Shown: one piece after another, positions 35,338 to 45,095 of the stretch
Position numbering within the stretch: the stretch's first letter is position 1
Layout: every line of letters begins with the position of its first letter
NCBI RefSeq assembly: GCF_017115105.1
Contig: NZ_JABXKH010000137.1
Coordinates: 1-64,000, forward strand
DNA length: 64,000 nucleotides
Origin: Nostoc sp. NMS2
GTDB taxonomy: Bacteria > Cyanobacteriota > Cyanobacteriia > Cyanobacteriales > Nostocaceae
Direction: 5' to 3'
The notes under the pieces: model-generated
Told to the model about the DNA's origin: nothing
The model's database searches: none
What the model saw: only the letters and a program-made list of their open reading frames with translations
Made by a program: the position numbers and the translations under genes

Positions 35338-36066
35338 ATGCTCTCACCCGATCTCAAAAATGCGTTACCAACTACTGATGAACTTCCCTGTTCAGACGAT
35401 ACACCAGTGGATAACGAAGACCAAAACTTTTTGCCCAACATTTTACTATTCTTACTCAACTCCATTTGGGCAAATCGCCTGGATTGGTACTTTGGAGTAG
35501 ATATGGGAGTGTATCACACCACGGGAGTAAATCCTAGAGTACCTGTAGTGCCGGATGCTTTTTTAAGTGTGGGAGTAGAACGGAAAAAGGGTGGTAAATC
35601 ACGCAAAAGTTACGCGGTTTGGGAAGAAAATGGGATCGTTCCAATATTCACATTAGAAATGGTATCCCATACCCCAGGAGGTGAATACGACGAAAAACTA
35701 GATATATACAGAAAACTGGGTGTATTGTACTACGTAATTTATAACCCTGAATTTTGGCGACGCGACCAACATCAACCCTTTGAAGTGTATAAATTGATAG
35801 ATGGAAGCTACCAGCTACAAATAGGTGAGCCTTATTTTATGCCAGAAGTGGGGTTAGGTATTGGGCGATACCAGGCTGTAATTGCCGGGATACAACAGCA
35901 GTTTTTATGTTGGTATGATGAGCAAGGAAACCGCTATTTGACAGATGCAGAACAGGCACAGCAGGAGCGATCGCGGGCTGAACAAGAGCGGCAAAGGGCT
36001 GAACAATTAGCGCAGTATTTACGTTCTCTAGGTGTAGATCCAAATAATCTACCTGGTAATCCGTAA
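35338..36066 (+). CDS. Uma2-family putative endonuclease
   Basis: Protein of 242 residues in the DUF820/Uma2 family, a PD-(D/E)XK-type nuclease fold greatly expanded in cyanobacteria. The VVPDAFLSVGV strand supplies the conserved Asp, and TLEMVSHTPGGEYDEKLDIY supplies the Glu and Lys of the active site. The C-terminal 40 residues form a charged coiled coil (AEQAQQERSRAEQERQRAEQ), a frequent ending in this family. Biological role is not established; many copies may be mobile. It is preceded by only 54 bp from the permease stop. Confidence 0.85.
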   Translation: MLSPDLKNALPTTDELPCSDDTPVDNEDQNFLPNILLFLLNSIWANRLDWYFGVDMGVYHTTGVNPRVPVVPDAFLSVGVERKKGGKSRKSYAVWEENGIVPIFTLEMVSHTPGGEYDEKLDIYRKLGVLYYVIYNPEFWRRDQHQPFEVYKLIDGSYQLQIGEPYFMPEVGLGIGRYQAVIAGIQQQFLCWYDEQGNRYLTDAEQAQQERSRAEQERQRAEQLAQYLRSLGVDPNNLPGNP

Positions 36067-36143
36067 TTACGAATTACGTTAGCGAGTCTTTCCCCAAAGG
36101 GAAACACTAAGAGCGAACGAGTGGAATTACGAATTACGCATTT
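36067..36143. repeat. TAATTACGAATTACG repeat spacer
   Basis: ATTACGAATTACG copies flank a CCCCAAAGGGAAACACTAAGAGCGAACGAG short repeat. It separates the Uma2 gene from the convergent CheA-like gene. Confidence 0.6.
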
Positions 36144-39100
36144 TTAATGATTTACCACCATGAGCAAATCATTTAAAACATCTGCATTACTGTTAATTAA
36201 CCTCTTAATTGTAGAAAGAAACTCATTTTCTAAATAAGGCTTGGTCAAGTAAGCCTTTGCACCCAATTCTTGAGCAAGTTGGCGATGCTTTTCAGAACTG
36301 CGAGAAGTGAGAATCACTACAGGAATTTTTGCTAATTTGGGGTATTGGCGGAAATTGCCCAACAACTCAAAACCATTCATTCGCGGCATCTCTAAATCAG
36401 AGACGACAACTTGAATTTCAGGATGTAACTGCAACTTTTCTAGAGCTTCTACACCATTTTGAGCTTGGATTACCTGATAGCCAGATTTTTGCAGAGTCAG
36501 AGAGAGAGTTTGGCGGAGACTAATGGCATCATCTACTACTAAAACAACTTTTGGTGATTTATTATCTGGCTCTTGAGAATAACTGGGTTGAATTTCTATC
36601 GTTTTTGTGGAAGTAGATGCAAAAGTGTCTCCCGATATCGCCAAGGCTTTTTTATTTGAGGGAGAGGCTACTGATAGCGTTCTGATATCAAGTATTGTTT
36701 GTTCGATCTCGCTAGACTTGACCAGCAATGAAGCATCAATCACTAAGATGAGATTACCATTGGGTAAACTACTACAACCATAAACGTATTTTGGCGGTGC
36801 GATCGCATTTCCTAAAGGTCTGATGACCAGTTCTTGTTCACCAATTATTTGGTCAACTTCCAAAGCAAACATTCCCTGATTTCGTCGGAGCAAAAGCACC
36901 GGATTTTTACCTATGGTTGGGTCGTCAGTATTGGATGTGTTGTATGGAGCAGTATTCAAGAATGAATCATTATAATTAATCAATTTTGAAAGTTGACGGA
37001 GGCTGACCATAGTCTCATCATTGTCTGTGTTCCAATGCAAGACTTTTTGACCTTCAATTTCTTTAATCTGCTGCTCGGAGGGAATCAATATTTTTTCGAT
37101 CCTCTCCAAAAGAAGGGCATAAACAACACCTTTGGCTTGAACTAGCATTAATTTTTCTGTAGTCATAGAAAAAGGAATTTTGAGTATGAATATTGTTCCT
37201 TGGTTGGGTAATGATTGAACTGAAATTGAGCCATTAAGTGCATTCATCTGAGTCCGCACAATATCTAACCCCATACCACGCCCAGAGATTTCAGTCACTT
37301 TACTAGCAGTAGAAAATCCAGGTGAAAATATCATGTCTAAAAGTTCAGGTTCTGCCAGATTAGAAGCATAGCTTCTAATTTTTTCTTCAGTTTGTATAGG
37401 ATACAATTCAGCAGCTTTTCTGCGAATTCTGTCTAAATTCAATCCCTGACCATCATCCCGAACTTCGATAATAGTGTGGCTACCCTGATGATAGGCACAG
37501 ATTTCGATTAGCCCTTGTTCTGGTTTCCCAAGCTCTCGGCGAAGTTGCGGAGCTTCAATCCCGTGGTCAAAAGCATTACGTACTAAATGTAATAAGGGAT
37601 CGTAGAGTTTTTCTGCGATCGCTTTATCTACTAGTACTTCAGTACCAGTAAGTTTCAATTCTACAAGTTTGGCATAAACATTCCCAAACTTATTTACCAT
37701 CTGGGGGAAACGATTTAGGATATTGCCCAAAGGCAACATTCGTGCATCTACTAAGCTCTCTATAATATTAAGAGTTAACTTCTCTTGTTTGTCACTAATT
37801 TGAGCAGCTTGTGTCACGAGCAATTCTAGAGATTCTGTGGTTTCTTGTAGTTGCAGCATCTCTTCTATTGCTTCATGCAATGTTATATGAAATTCTGTAT
37901 ACACATCCATTTCTAAAGAATCAAATTCCACTGCAAAATTTTGCGTTTGTTGTGAGGTAATATTTGGTATTTGTAATGGCAAATCACCTAATTCATTTAA
38001 AATTGTTTGGTGTCTAGTGATTTGCCGGATTAATTGATCAATGATTTCCTTAACTTGTTCATCTTGCAAACTACGTCTTTTTTGGTAAATCAGTAATTCT
38101 CCAGCTAAATAATTGAGGTGTTGCAATCTCTCTGTATCTACTCGAATAAATGAAGGTTGGCGAAAGTTTTTAGTTTGAATATACTGTGATTTATCTTCTA
38201 TTTCTTTGTTGATTTGTGTAGCTAAATCAGGCATAATTTCAATAGCTTTTTCAGTAACAGCCTGCTCATTGAGACTTAATGAATCAACTTTTTCTGAATA
38301 ATCATCATTTGAGATTGTCACCGCTTGCTCTATCAGGTTTTGGCTAACTTCTCCTCCCCATATTGTCTCTAGTAAATCATCAGTGGTTTGAGAAGATACA
38401 GATTTAGATATTTCTTTAAAAACTAACAGTGTTTGCAGTTTGGGAATATCAAGCCAATTTTTCTCTTTGGTAGTAACAGGAGGATAGTTTTTATATTCTT
38501 GTGCTAATCTATGAATTCTGTTTTGTAATATTTTAATGACTGAGATATAGCTTTCAGAACTTTTAACAGAATTCTGAAACTTTGTGACAGCAAATAAGAT
38601 GATTAAAATTATCCCATGTCTATAAATACAAATACTTTGACTATCTTGTTCTTCTTGAACAAAATCAAGAAAATTTTTCAACCAATTTTCGATATAATCA
38701 AGTAGATTTTTTCTTCCTAATCTGGGAACAAGTAAATCAAAACTAAGCTCTACTTCTGGGATTTGTATCTCGTGATTAAACCAGCCAAAAACGTAACGAA
38801 TTACTTTTAGATAAAACTTGGCGGTTGTTAGATTTACAGATTCATTTTTATTGTTAACCGATGTAGTGATAAACTGGTAAAATTGCTCTTCGTTAATAAC
38901 CAATATGTCAGCAAATGAATTATTTTGTAATTTTTCAGACAACTTATTGTTTGTCACTATCGTGAATTTTTGCAAAGCTAGAGAAGTTTCTCCACCAGAT
39001 GTGCGATCGCCTTCTATTACTAATTTTTGTGCTTGTTGTAAATCTGCAAGGGCAATTTCAGCGATTTGCTGTACCTGAGTAGGATTTGCTTGCAGTGCTG

Positions 39101-39737
39101 ACAGAATTGTTTGGGAAATCTCTCCCAATCCAGGTAAATTTAGAGATTCTGCTAAACCGAGAAATACTTCAGCTTGGGACTGTAAGAATTCAATAAATTC
39201 ATTATTATTTGGTGGATTGTTAACAGCTTCAGCAATACTGTTTAGACGTTGCTCTACTCCCACCTCAAAAACAGACTGGACAATATCAAATCCCAATTCC
39301 TCAGACGTGGGAATATGAGCCTCATCACCAAATGCATCACCTAGCTTTTCTTGTAACTGCGAAAACACTGAAGTTGCCCGATTGAGTAGCTCTTCATCAT
39401 TCACAGTGCCGATTAACTCAGTATTCAATGCTATACTAAGACACTCATAAGCTTGTAATAAAAGTGTTTGGAGTTCCGTATCAATTACTACATTTGGGTT
39501 GTATAAAGCCTTAAATACATCTTCTAAAAAATGGGCTATCATCTTAATCACTTCTAGCCCAACATTAGCAGCGCCACCTTTAAGTGTATGAGTAGCCCGC
39601 ATTAAGTTATGAACTTTAGCAATGCTATAACCTTCCGATAGGCTAAATATTTCTTGTTCAATAATCTGTACTAATTCTGGGGCTTCAGCTAGAAAGTAGA
39701 TATATCCTTGTTCGCGGATTTCGTTATCTGTGATCAT
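36144..39737 (-). CDS. CheA/PixL-like hybrid chemotaxis histidine kinase
   Basis: Protein of 1197 residues. An N-terminal Hpt domain has H50 in RATHTLKGGAANV. A long weakly conserved middle includes a second helical region. The dimerisation and kinase core follow from about residue 530: LLHLVRNAFDHGIEAPQLRR (N box), RDDGQGLN and GRGMGLDIVRTQM (G boxes). A CheW-like domain covers about 905-1045, and a C-terminal receiver has D in VVSDLEMPRMNG and K in YLTKPYL. This is the architecture of PixL and other cyanobacterial type IV pilus phototaxis kinases. It is the last gene of the minus-strand taxis cluster. The predicted signal is passed to the CheY and PatA-type regulators upstream. Confidence 0.93.
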   Translation of the reverse strand: MITDNEIREQGYIYFLAEAPELVQIIEQEIFSLSEGYSIAKVHNLMRATHTLKGGAANVGLEVIKMIAHFLEDVFKALYNPNVVIDTELQTLLLQAYECLSIALNTELIGTVNDEELLNRATSVFSQLQEKLGDAFGDEAHIPTSEELGFDIVQSVFEVGVEQRLNSIAEAVNNPPNNNEFIEFLQSQAEVFLGLAESLNLPGLGEISQTILSALQANPTQVQQIAEIALADLQQAQKLVIEGDRTSGGETSLALQKFTIVTNNKLSEKLQNNSFADILVINEEQFYQFITTSVNNKNESVNLTTAKFYLKVIRYVFGWFNHEIQIPEVELSFDLLVPRLGRKNLLDYIENWLKNFLDFVQEEQDSQSICIYRHGIILIILFAVTKFQNSVKSSESYISVIKILQNRIHRLAQEYKNYPPVTTKEKNWLDIPKLQTLLVFKEISKSVSSQTTDDLLETIWGGEVSQNLIEQAVTISNDDYSEKVDSLSLNEQAVTEKAIEIMPDLATQINKEIEDKSQYIQTKNFRQPSFIRVDTERLQHLNYLAGELLIYQKRRSLQDEQVKEIIDQLIRQITRHQTILNELGDLPLQIPNITSQQTQNFAVEFDSLEMDVYTEFHITLHEAIEEMLQLQETTESLELLVTQAAQISDKQEKLTLNIIESLVDARMLPLGNILNRFPQMVNKFGNVYAKLVELKLTGTEVLVDKAIAEKLYDPLLHLVRNAFDHGIEAPQLRRELGKPEQGLIEICAYHQGSHTIIEVRDDGQGLNLDRIRRKAAELYPIQTEEKIRSYASNLAEPELLDMIFSPGFSTASKVTEISGRGMGLDIVRTQMNALNGSISVQSLPNQGTIFILKIPFSMTTEKLMLVQAKGVVYALLLERIEKILIPSEQQIKEIEGQKVLHWNTDNDETMVSLRQLSKLINYNDSFLNTAPYNTSNTDDPTIGKNPVLLLRRNQGMFALEVDQIIGEQELVIRPLGNAIAPPKYVYGCSSLPNGNLILVIDASLLVKSSEIEQTILDIRTLSVASPSNKKALAISGDTFASTSTKTIEIQPSYSQEPDNKSPKVVLVVDDAISLRQTLSLTLQKSGYQVIQAQNGVEALEKLQLHPEIQVVVSDLEMPRMNGFELLGNFRQYPKLAKIPVVILTSRSSEKHRQLAQELGAKAYLTKPYLENEFLSTIKRLINSNADVLNDLLMVVNH

Positions 39738-40120
39738 ATTTTAGATTTTAGATTTTGGATTTTGGATTTGTTGCGTAAAGTTTTAATTGAAGCAACTATC
39801 ATTGCCAGAATCTCGGTGTTTTCAGACATCAAGTTGCTCACTTTTTCGAGTGGTAATAAACCAACCTCAACAATAAATTACATCCAATAAAGACTTTCAT
39901 CGGCTTCTTCCTCTACCAAGCTGAGTTTAGCAATAACATCGGCGGTTGACTTACCACGGCAAGCTGACCGATAGTTAGCTCCCACAGATGTTGCTGAACG
40001 GATTAGCTGCTTGCCAATTACATCTGCCGTTCGGCTCTGCGGAAGGGCTTCTACTAAGCGAATTACTCGCAATGCTAGCTGCTTTGTTCTCCGCTTAAAA
40101 TCCTCCTCATTCATAATCAA
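39734..40120 (-). pseudogene. Four-helix-bundle (S23/IVP-type) gene with an in-frame stop
   Basis: Read from ATG at 40120, 80 residues (KQLALRVIRLVEALPQSRTA ... LSLVEEEADESLYWM) are followed by TAA at 39878-39880. The same frame then continues for 47 codons (FIVEVGLLPLEKVSNLMSEN, TEILAMIVASIKTLRNKS), which completes the fourth helix of the family, before a TGA at 39734-39736. The usual length of about 120 residues is thus split by one nonsense codon where GAA would be expected. The final TGA overlaps the ATG of the CheA gene. Both sides carry inverted copies of TTTTAGATTTTAGATT repeats, suggesting that the gene arrived as a cassette between the MCP and CheA genes. Confidence 0.75.
39737..39769. 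repeat. TTTTAGA/TTTTGGA heptamer run, left flank of the four-helix-bundle cassette
   Basis: Four TTTTAGA/TTTTGGA units. The reverse-complement run AATCTAAA lies at 40119-40152 on the other side of the cassette. Confidence 0.7.
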
Positions 40121-40152
40121 AAATCTAAAATCTAAAATCTAAAATCTAAAAT
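40119..40152. repeat. AAATCTA heptamer run, right flank of the four-helix-bundle cassette
   Basis: Nearly five units of AAATCTA, the inverse of the run at 39737-39769. It fills the whole gap to the MCP stop codon. Confidence 0.7.
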
Positions 40153-43100
40153 TCATTTAACTTTAAACTTACTAGCGGTTGTTAATAGCTCTTGCGCCAT
40201 CCCTGATAAATCTTGAAACACAGTTGCAATTTCTTGAGATTCAGCAAAAGTTTTATTAGCAATTTCTGCTACATCTTGCATTGATTTTGTGACTGTTACA
40301 GATTGCGTCATTTGTTTTTGAGTCGCTGCGGTAATCCGCTCGATTAACTGACTAATTTCGGCAGTTGCAGAAACGATCGCATTCAAGTTTTGGCGAGTAT
40401 CATTGACAAGGTTTGTGCCTTCTACTACCTGCTGAATCCCAGTTTCCATTGCTACTGCAACTTCCCCGGTTTCTGCTTGAATATCCTGGACTAATTTTTC
40501 TATTTCGATGGTTGCTGCTGCTGACTGGCGAGATAAAGAACGGACTTCATCGGCTACAACTGCAAAGCCTTTGCCATATTCACCGGCACGGGTGGCTTCA
40601 ATGGCTGCATTCAGAGCCAGCACGTTTGTCTGTGTGGCAAAATTACCAATCAAATTCACCACTTTGGAGATTTTTTGCGAAGATTCACTAAGGCGTTTAA
40701 TCTTTTTGCTGGTTTGAGCAACGGTTTCACGAATTCCTTGGATTGCTTGTACAGTCAGATTCATCGCTGTATCGCCAGACTCTACAGTTTCATTGGCTTG
40801 TTGCACCGCAACTTGTACTAATTCGGCATTCGCCACCACAGCTTGAGTAGAGTCCACCATCTGTTGAATTTCGCCTAATGCTGCGGTAATTTCCTCAGAT
40901 TGTTGTTGCGCCAGATTAGTCAGTCCCGCCAGTGAAGCCTCGCTATTGGTAGAAGTTTGAGCAACTTGTTGAGCAGCCCCCTGTACTTGGAGAACTATTT
41001 GCCGCAGTGCTTGCAGGGTATTATTGTAAGCATCAGCGATCGTACCTAGCTCATCTTCTGTAATCGGTGCGCGTACTGTTAAGTCGCCGTTGAGGGCGGG
41101 TCTAAGGGCTGTTAACAGTTGAATAGATCGTTGTTGTAGTAACTCCTTAGCTGCCTTTTCTCGTGCTGCTGCTTCTGCTAATTTTGCTGACTGTGCTTGT
41201 ACTTGTTGCAAATATTCGGTATGTTGTAATGCCAGTCCTAACTGGTTGCCAATGCGTGCTAACAACGTGACTTCTGATTTTTCCCAATCACGAGTTCCAG
41301 AATTTTGATATGCTCCCAGCAATCCCCACAATTGCTCACCAGCAAACACAGGAACAATTACATAAGCTTTGACTTCAAATTGCTCTAAAATCTCAATATG
41401 GCAAGGAGAATGACCTACCTGATAGATGTCATTTACAACAAAGCTTTCGTCTTGGCTATATCGACCTCCCTGAGTTTCTTGCAAGTGGGTATCTTCCCAG
41501 ACGGTTTTGATATCGGGGCCTACCAGTTTTACCCAAGTATGACCTACTGATTCTGCGACAAATTCGCCAGTCCAATTAGGGTTGAAGCGATAGACGGCGA
41601 CGCGATCGCATCGCAGTAATTGTCGTACTTCTTGAGTGGTTGTTTTGAAGATTTCTTTTACATCTAAAGATTGCCGGATGCGGTTACTGATCTTGGTGAC
41701 AGCTTTCTCTTGTTCCGCTATCTGAGCTAGTTTGTCAGATTTCAACCGAACTAATTCAAAATAATCTATCTGTGATTTGGCTAGGCTAAATTGCAAGCTA
41801 GTTTGAACCAAAAAGTTCACTTCCCAGGTTTCCCACTCACGGGAGCTAGAATTTTGATAAGCTGCCAGCAATCCCCACAATTTATCCCCGAAGAATATAG
41901 GAACAATTATGTAAGCTCTGGCTTCAAACTGCTCTAAAATCTCAATATGGCAGGGAGCAAGCCCTACTTCATGGATATCATTAACGATAAAGTTTTCACC
42001 CCTGGCATACCTACCTCCCTTAGTATCTTGCAAGTAAGTATCGTCTAAAACGGTTTTAATATCAGGGCCTACCAGTTTTGTCCAACCAGTACCCACAGAC
42101 TCAGCCACAAATTCGCCACCCCACTCAGGGTTAAAACGATAGACGGCGACGCGATCGCATCGTAGTGATTGACGCACTTCTTGGGTGGTTGTTTTGAAGA
42201 TGCTATCTACATCTAAAGATTGCCGGATGCGACCTACTATCTTAGTGAAAGTTTTTTCTTGTTCAACTATTCGAGCTAGTTGCTCAGATTTCCTATTCAC
42301 TTGTTCCAGATATTCGCCTTGTGAGATAGCCACACCAAATTGCAGTCCAATTTGAGTCACAAAGCTTTCTTCCCAAGGTTGCCAATCACGACCAGAATTT
42401 TGGTAAGCTGCCAGCAAGCCCCATAATTTCTCTCCAGCAAATATGGGTGCAATGATGTAAGCCTTGATTTCATACTGCTCTAAAATCTCAATGTGGCATT
42501 GAGCATGACCCATTTTATATATGTCTTTGGCCACAAAGGTTTCACCCTTGGCATAACGTCCTCCTTGGGTGTCTTGCAAGTGGCTATCTTCCCAAACCAT
42601 ATAAAAATCAGAGCTGACCATTTTTATCGAGCCATTACCCATTGACTCAGCGACAAACTCGCCACTCCAGTCAGGTTTGAAGCGATAGACACCGACGCGA
42701 TCGCATTTTAGTAATTGACGTACTTCTTGAGTGGTTGTTTGAAAAAGCTTATCGACATTTGATACCCGCAGAATTTTTTCAAGGACTTTAGCTACTGATT
42801 TTTTTGCTAGTATTCGCTGTTGTTCTTCTTTTTTGAATTCAAAGCTCTGCAATTTATAGATTAGTTCTGTTGTAATTTGAGATAGCAGACTAATTTCTAT
42901 TTCTTGCCACTGCCGCGTTGAGTAGCAATTATTTACTGCCAGCAATCCCCATACTTTACCTTCTACTAATATTGGTAAACTCAAACTAGCTTTAATTTGA
43001 AATTTATCTAGTAGTTGCTTTTGATAAGGGGTAAGCTGAATCTGATTGATATCGTCAATAACTACAGGTTCTATATAGTCTTGATTGGTATATAAACCAA

Positions 43101-43458
43101 AAATAATTCCGGGAATATTTTCGCCTATAGTTGGTGTCCAACCTAGTGTTCGAGATTCTGCTAAAACATTACCTGAATCAACAGAATTAAACTGATAAAT
43201 TAAGGCGCGATCGCAGCCAATTTTTTCTCTAACTTGCGCTACAGTAATTTTCAGTAGTGTATCAATATCTGGAGCTTGACGCAGATGAGTTGTGATGTCT
43301 TGCAACTGTTGCCGCCAAGTTTTAAATTCCTGAGCGATCGCATTTAATAAAGATATTTCATTACCAGCAATATTTGATATGTTAGCGTTTCCATTCAAAT
43401 TTTCTACTTCCGATATTAGATGTTCATTTTCATGACTATTGGTATACAAAAATGTCAT
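40153..43458 (-). CDS. Soluble PixJ-like methyl-accepting protein with four GAF domains
   Basis: Protein of 1101 residues without a membrane segment. Four GAF domains lie at about 50-205, 225-385, 405-560 and 590-750. A HAMP-like segment (about 795-850) and an MCP signalling domain (about 860-1101, with NLIGNFATQTNVLALNAAIE at the hairpin) follow. GAF2-4 are near-repeats about 180 residues apart, and each has Cys-His at the phytochrome-type bilin position (C321, C503, C686, motif PCHIEILEQF or QCHIEILEQY). None has a DXCF second cysteine, and GAF1 has no Cys at this site. They may be bilin-binding or may be degenerate relatives. It corresponds to PixJ in the cluster order. Confidence 0.9.
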   Translation of the reverse strand: MTFLYTNSHENEHLISEVENLNGNANISNIAGNEISLLNAIAQEFKTWRQQLQDITTHLRQAPDIDTLLKITVAQVREKIGCDRALIYQFNSVDSGNVLAESRTLGWTPTIGENIPGIIFGLYTNQDYIEPVVIDDINQIQLTPYQKQLLDKFQIKASLSLPILVEGKVWGLLAVNNCYSTRQWQEIEISLLSQITTELIYKLQSFEFKKEEQQRILAKKSVAKVLEKILRVSNVDKLFQTTTQEVRQLLKCDRVGVYRFKPDWSGEFVAESMGNGSIKMVSSDFYMVWEDSHLQDTQGGRYAKGETFVAKDIYKMGHAQCHIEILEQYEIKAYIIAPIFAGEKLWGLLAAYQNSGRDWQPWEESFVTQIGLQFGVAISQGEYLEQVNRKSEQLARIVEQEKTFTKIVGRIRQSLDVDSIFKTTTQEVRQSLRCDRVAVYRFNPEWGGEFVAESVGTGWTKLVGPDIKTVLDDTYLQDTKGGRYARGENFIVNDIHEVGLAPCHIEILEQFEARAYIIVPIFFGDKLWGLLAAYQNSSSREWETWEVNFLVQTSLQFSLAKSQIDYFELVRLKSDKLAQIAEQEKAVTKISNRIRQSLDVKEIFKTTTQEVRQLLRCDRVAVYRFNPNWTGEFVAESVGHTWVKLVGPDIKTVWEDTHLQETQGGRYSQDESFVVNDIYQVGHSPCHIEILEQFEVKAYVIVPVFAGEQLWGLLGAYQNSGTRDWEKSEVTLLARIGNQLGLALQHTEYLQQVQAQSAKLAEAAAREKAAKELLQQRSIQLLTALRPALNGDLTVRAPITEDELGTIADAYNNTLQALRQIVLQVQGAAQQVAQTSTNSEASLAGLTNLAQQQSEEITAALGEIQQMVDSTQAVVANAELVQVAVQQANETVESGDTAMNLTVQAIQGIRETVAQTSKKIKRLSESSQKISKVVNLIGNFATQTNVLALNAAIEATRAGEYGKGFAVVADEVRSLSRQSAAATIEIEKLVQDIQAETGEVAVAMETGIQQVVEGTNLVNDTRQNLNAIVSATAEISQLIERITAATQKQMTQSVTVTKSMQDVAEIANKTFAESQEIATVFQDLSGMAQELLTTASKFKVK

Positions 43459-43577
43459 TCGATTAGCCTCAAAATTTGTTATGGATAATAAGTAGATATT
43501 TGGCAGGAAAGGATGAGCTATGATTTGCTTATTAGGGATTAGGAATTGTCAAGAAATTATCCCCGATCATCTAATTT

Positions 43578-44051
43578 TCAATTATGAATCTTCCAGATGG
43601 GAGATTGGATAATTGTTATAGCATCCAAATTAAAAATCATATCCTCGGAATCATTAATAAAGTACCCCTGTAATAAAGGAGATATTTTAGGATAAAATAG
43701 TTCGGTACTTGGGGGTTTCATTTGCTGAATATCCAGCCATTCAATATCTATAATCTGTTTCACTAATAGTCCTAAATACTTACCATTATTTTCCAGAACA
43801 ATTGCCATCATTACTGAAATTAAATTTGCTCCTTGCGAAATTGGAGGATAACCTAACATTGCCTCTAAATCTACTAACCAAAGCATCTCACCACGCCAGT
43901 TATAAATACCCAAAACGCTACTTGACATCTGAGGAACACCACATATTTCAGGTAATGAGACTTGCAAAACTTCTGTGATGTGTTGTAACGAAATGACAGC
44001 TGTATCTTTTACTCCCAAATTAAAACTTAAAAACTTTTCTTTGGTTTCCAA
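43578..44051 (-). CDS. CheW/PixI-like coupling protein
   Basis: Protein of 157 residues forming a single CheW domain (about 8-145) with VLGIYNWRGEMLWLVDLEAM as the conserved core. It links receptor and kinase in the taxis array. It lies between the CheY-like gene and the MCP gene on the same strand, the position of PixI. No unusual features. Confidence 0.85.
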   Translation of the reverse strand: METKEKFLSFNLGVKDTAVISLQHITEVLQVSLPEICGVPQMSSSVLGIYNWRGEMLWLVDLEAMLGYPPISQGANLISVMMAIVLENNGKYLGLLVKQIIDIEWLDIQQMKPPSTELFYPKISPLLQGYFINDSEDMIFNLDAITIIQSPIWKIHN

Positions 44052-44173
44052 AGTTATTTATCCTTTGTGCTTGATTATTTATCTCTATCTACAATTTGCC
44101 TTTATTGTTCGATATTACAGAAGTTCTATATTATAAATAAGTCACCTTTGACGTTCGTTAATTTATTGCATTA

Positions 44174-44536
44174 TTAATGAATTAATCGCTTTAAAATTAC
44201 TACTAGTTCCTCTCGATCAATCGGTTTTGATAGATAACCATCAGCGCCTAACATATTCCCCCAAATTTTATCTACATCACTATTTTTGGTAGAGCAAAAA
44301 ACCACAGGTATTTTGCTAGTATCGGGGTTATTTTTCAGTTCTCGGCAAATTTCAAAGCCACTTTTCCCTGGTAAAATTACATCGAGAAATATGAGGTCTG
44401 GCTTGTTTTTATCTATTTTGTCTTGAGCCTCTTCACTGCTTGTGGCGCTAATCACAGAATAACCTGCCTGTTGTAAGTAACGGCTGATTATTTCCATATC
44501 TGTTAAGCCATCTTCAACAACTAAAACAGTATTCAT
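44174..44536 (-). CDS. CheY/PixH-like response regulator
   Basis: Single receiver domain of 120 residues. The acidic pocket (VVEDGLTD), phospho-acceptor D53 in LIFLDVILPGKSG, and the conserved K in GYLSKPIDREEL are visible. No output domain. Its position before the CheW gene matches PixH, which is thought to act on pilus motor function. Confidence 0.92.
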   Translation of the reverse strand: MNTVLVVEDGLTDMEIISRYLQQAGYSVISATSSEEAQDKIDKNKPDLIFLDVILPGKSGFEICRELKNNPDTSKIPVVFCSTKNSDVDKIWGNMLGADGYLSKPIDREELVVILKRLIH

Positions 44537-44991
44537 GGTAATTACCCTTTAAAAAACTTTAATAATGTAAACTAATTAGATATACAAATCCTAAGTGATT
44601 CATGAACAAAGATATGCAGAAATTACGCATAAAATATTCCCCAATACTTTTAAAAAAGGAAGTTAAGGGGAGTGCGCGAACTAGGTTTTAGGTTTTCAAT
44701 GCGTAATTACTGACATATAAAAGACTAGAGACTAATCCCTAATCCCTTTGTCACAACCAATATTTAACAACTCAAATAGGACTGCTATAAATACAAAAAA
44801 TTGTATTTGTCTAATTTTGATCCAATCTTTATGTATTAACCTCAGAAAAATTACGTAGCGGACAGAATATAATATATATTTTTGTTAATATAAAAATTTT
44901 TATTAAGAAATAAGAAAAGCATTATTCGTCATAATTAAGGAGTAATTTTATAGGAATATAATCAAACTAAATATTTAAATATGTACAAAAA
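44537..44991. other. Spacer upstream of the CheY-like gene
   Basis: No gene is supported in these 455 bp. The DNA is AT-rich, especially after 44860, and presumably holds the promoter for the CheY-CheW-MCP-CheA genes. Confidence 0.45.
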
Positions 44992-45028
44992 AATAATTAG
45001 GTAGCCTTCAGACTGCTACCTAATTATT
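44992..45028 (-). terminator. Strong intrinsic terminator
   Basis: A perfect 14-bp stem (AATAATTAGGTAGC with GCTACCTAATTATT, 9-base loop) is followed on the minus strand by a run of T residues. It stands between the PatA-type gene and the CheY-like gene, so the former is probably transcribed apart from the rest of the cluster. On the plus strand fewer T residues follow. Confidence 0.8.
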
Positions 45029-45095
45029 TATTGTGAATTTTGACTTATTATTCATCAACCCAGTAATTTAATGGTTATGAAGGTGAGAAAGTCTA

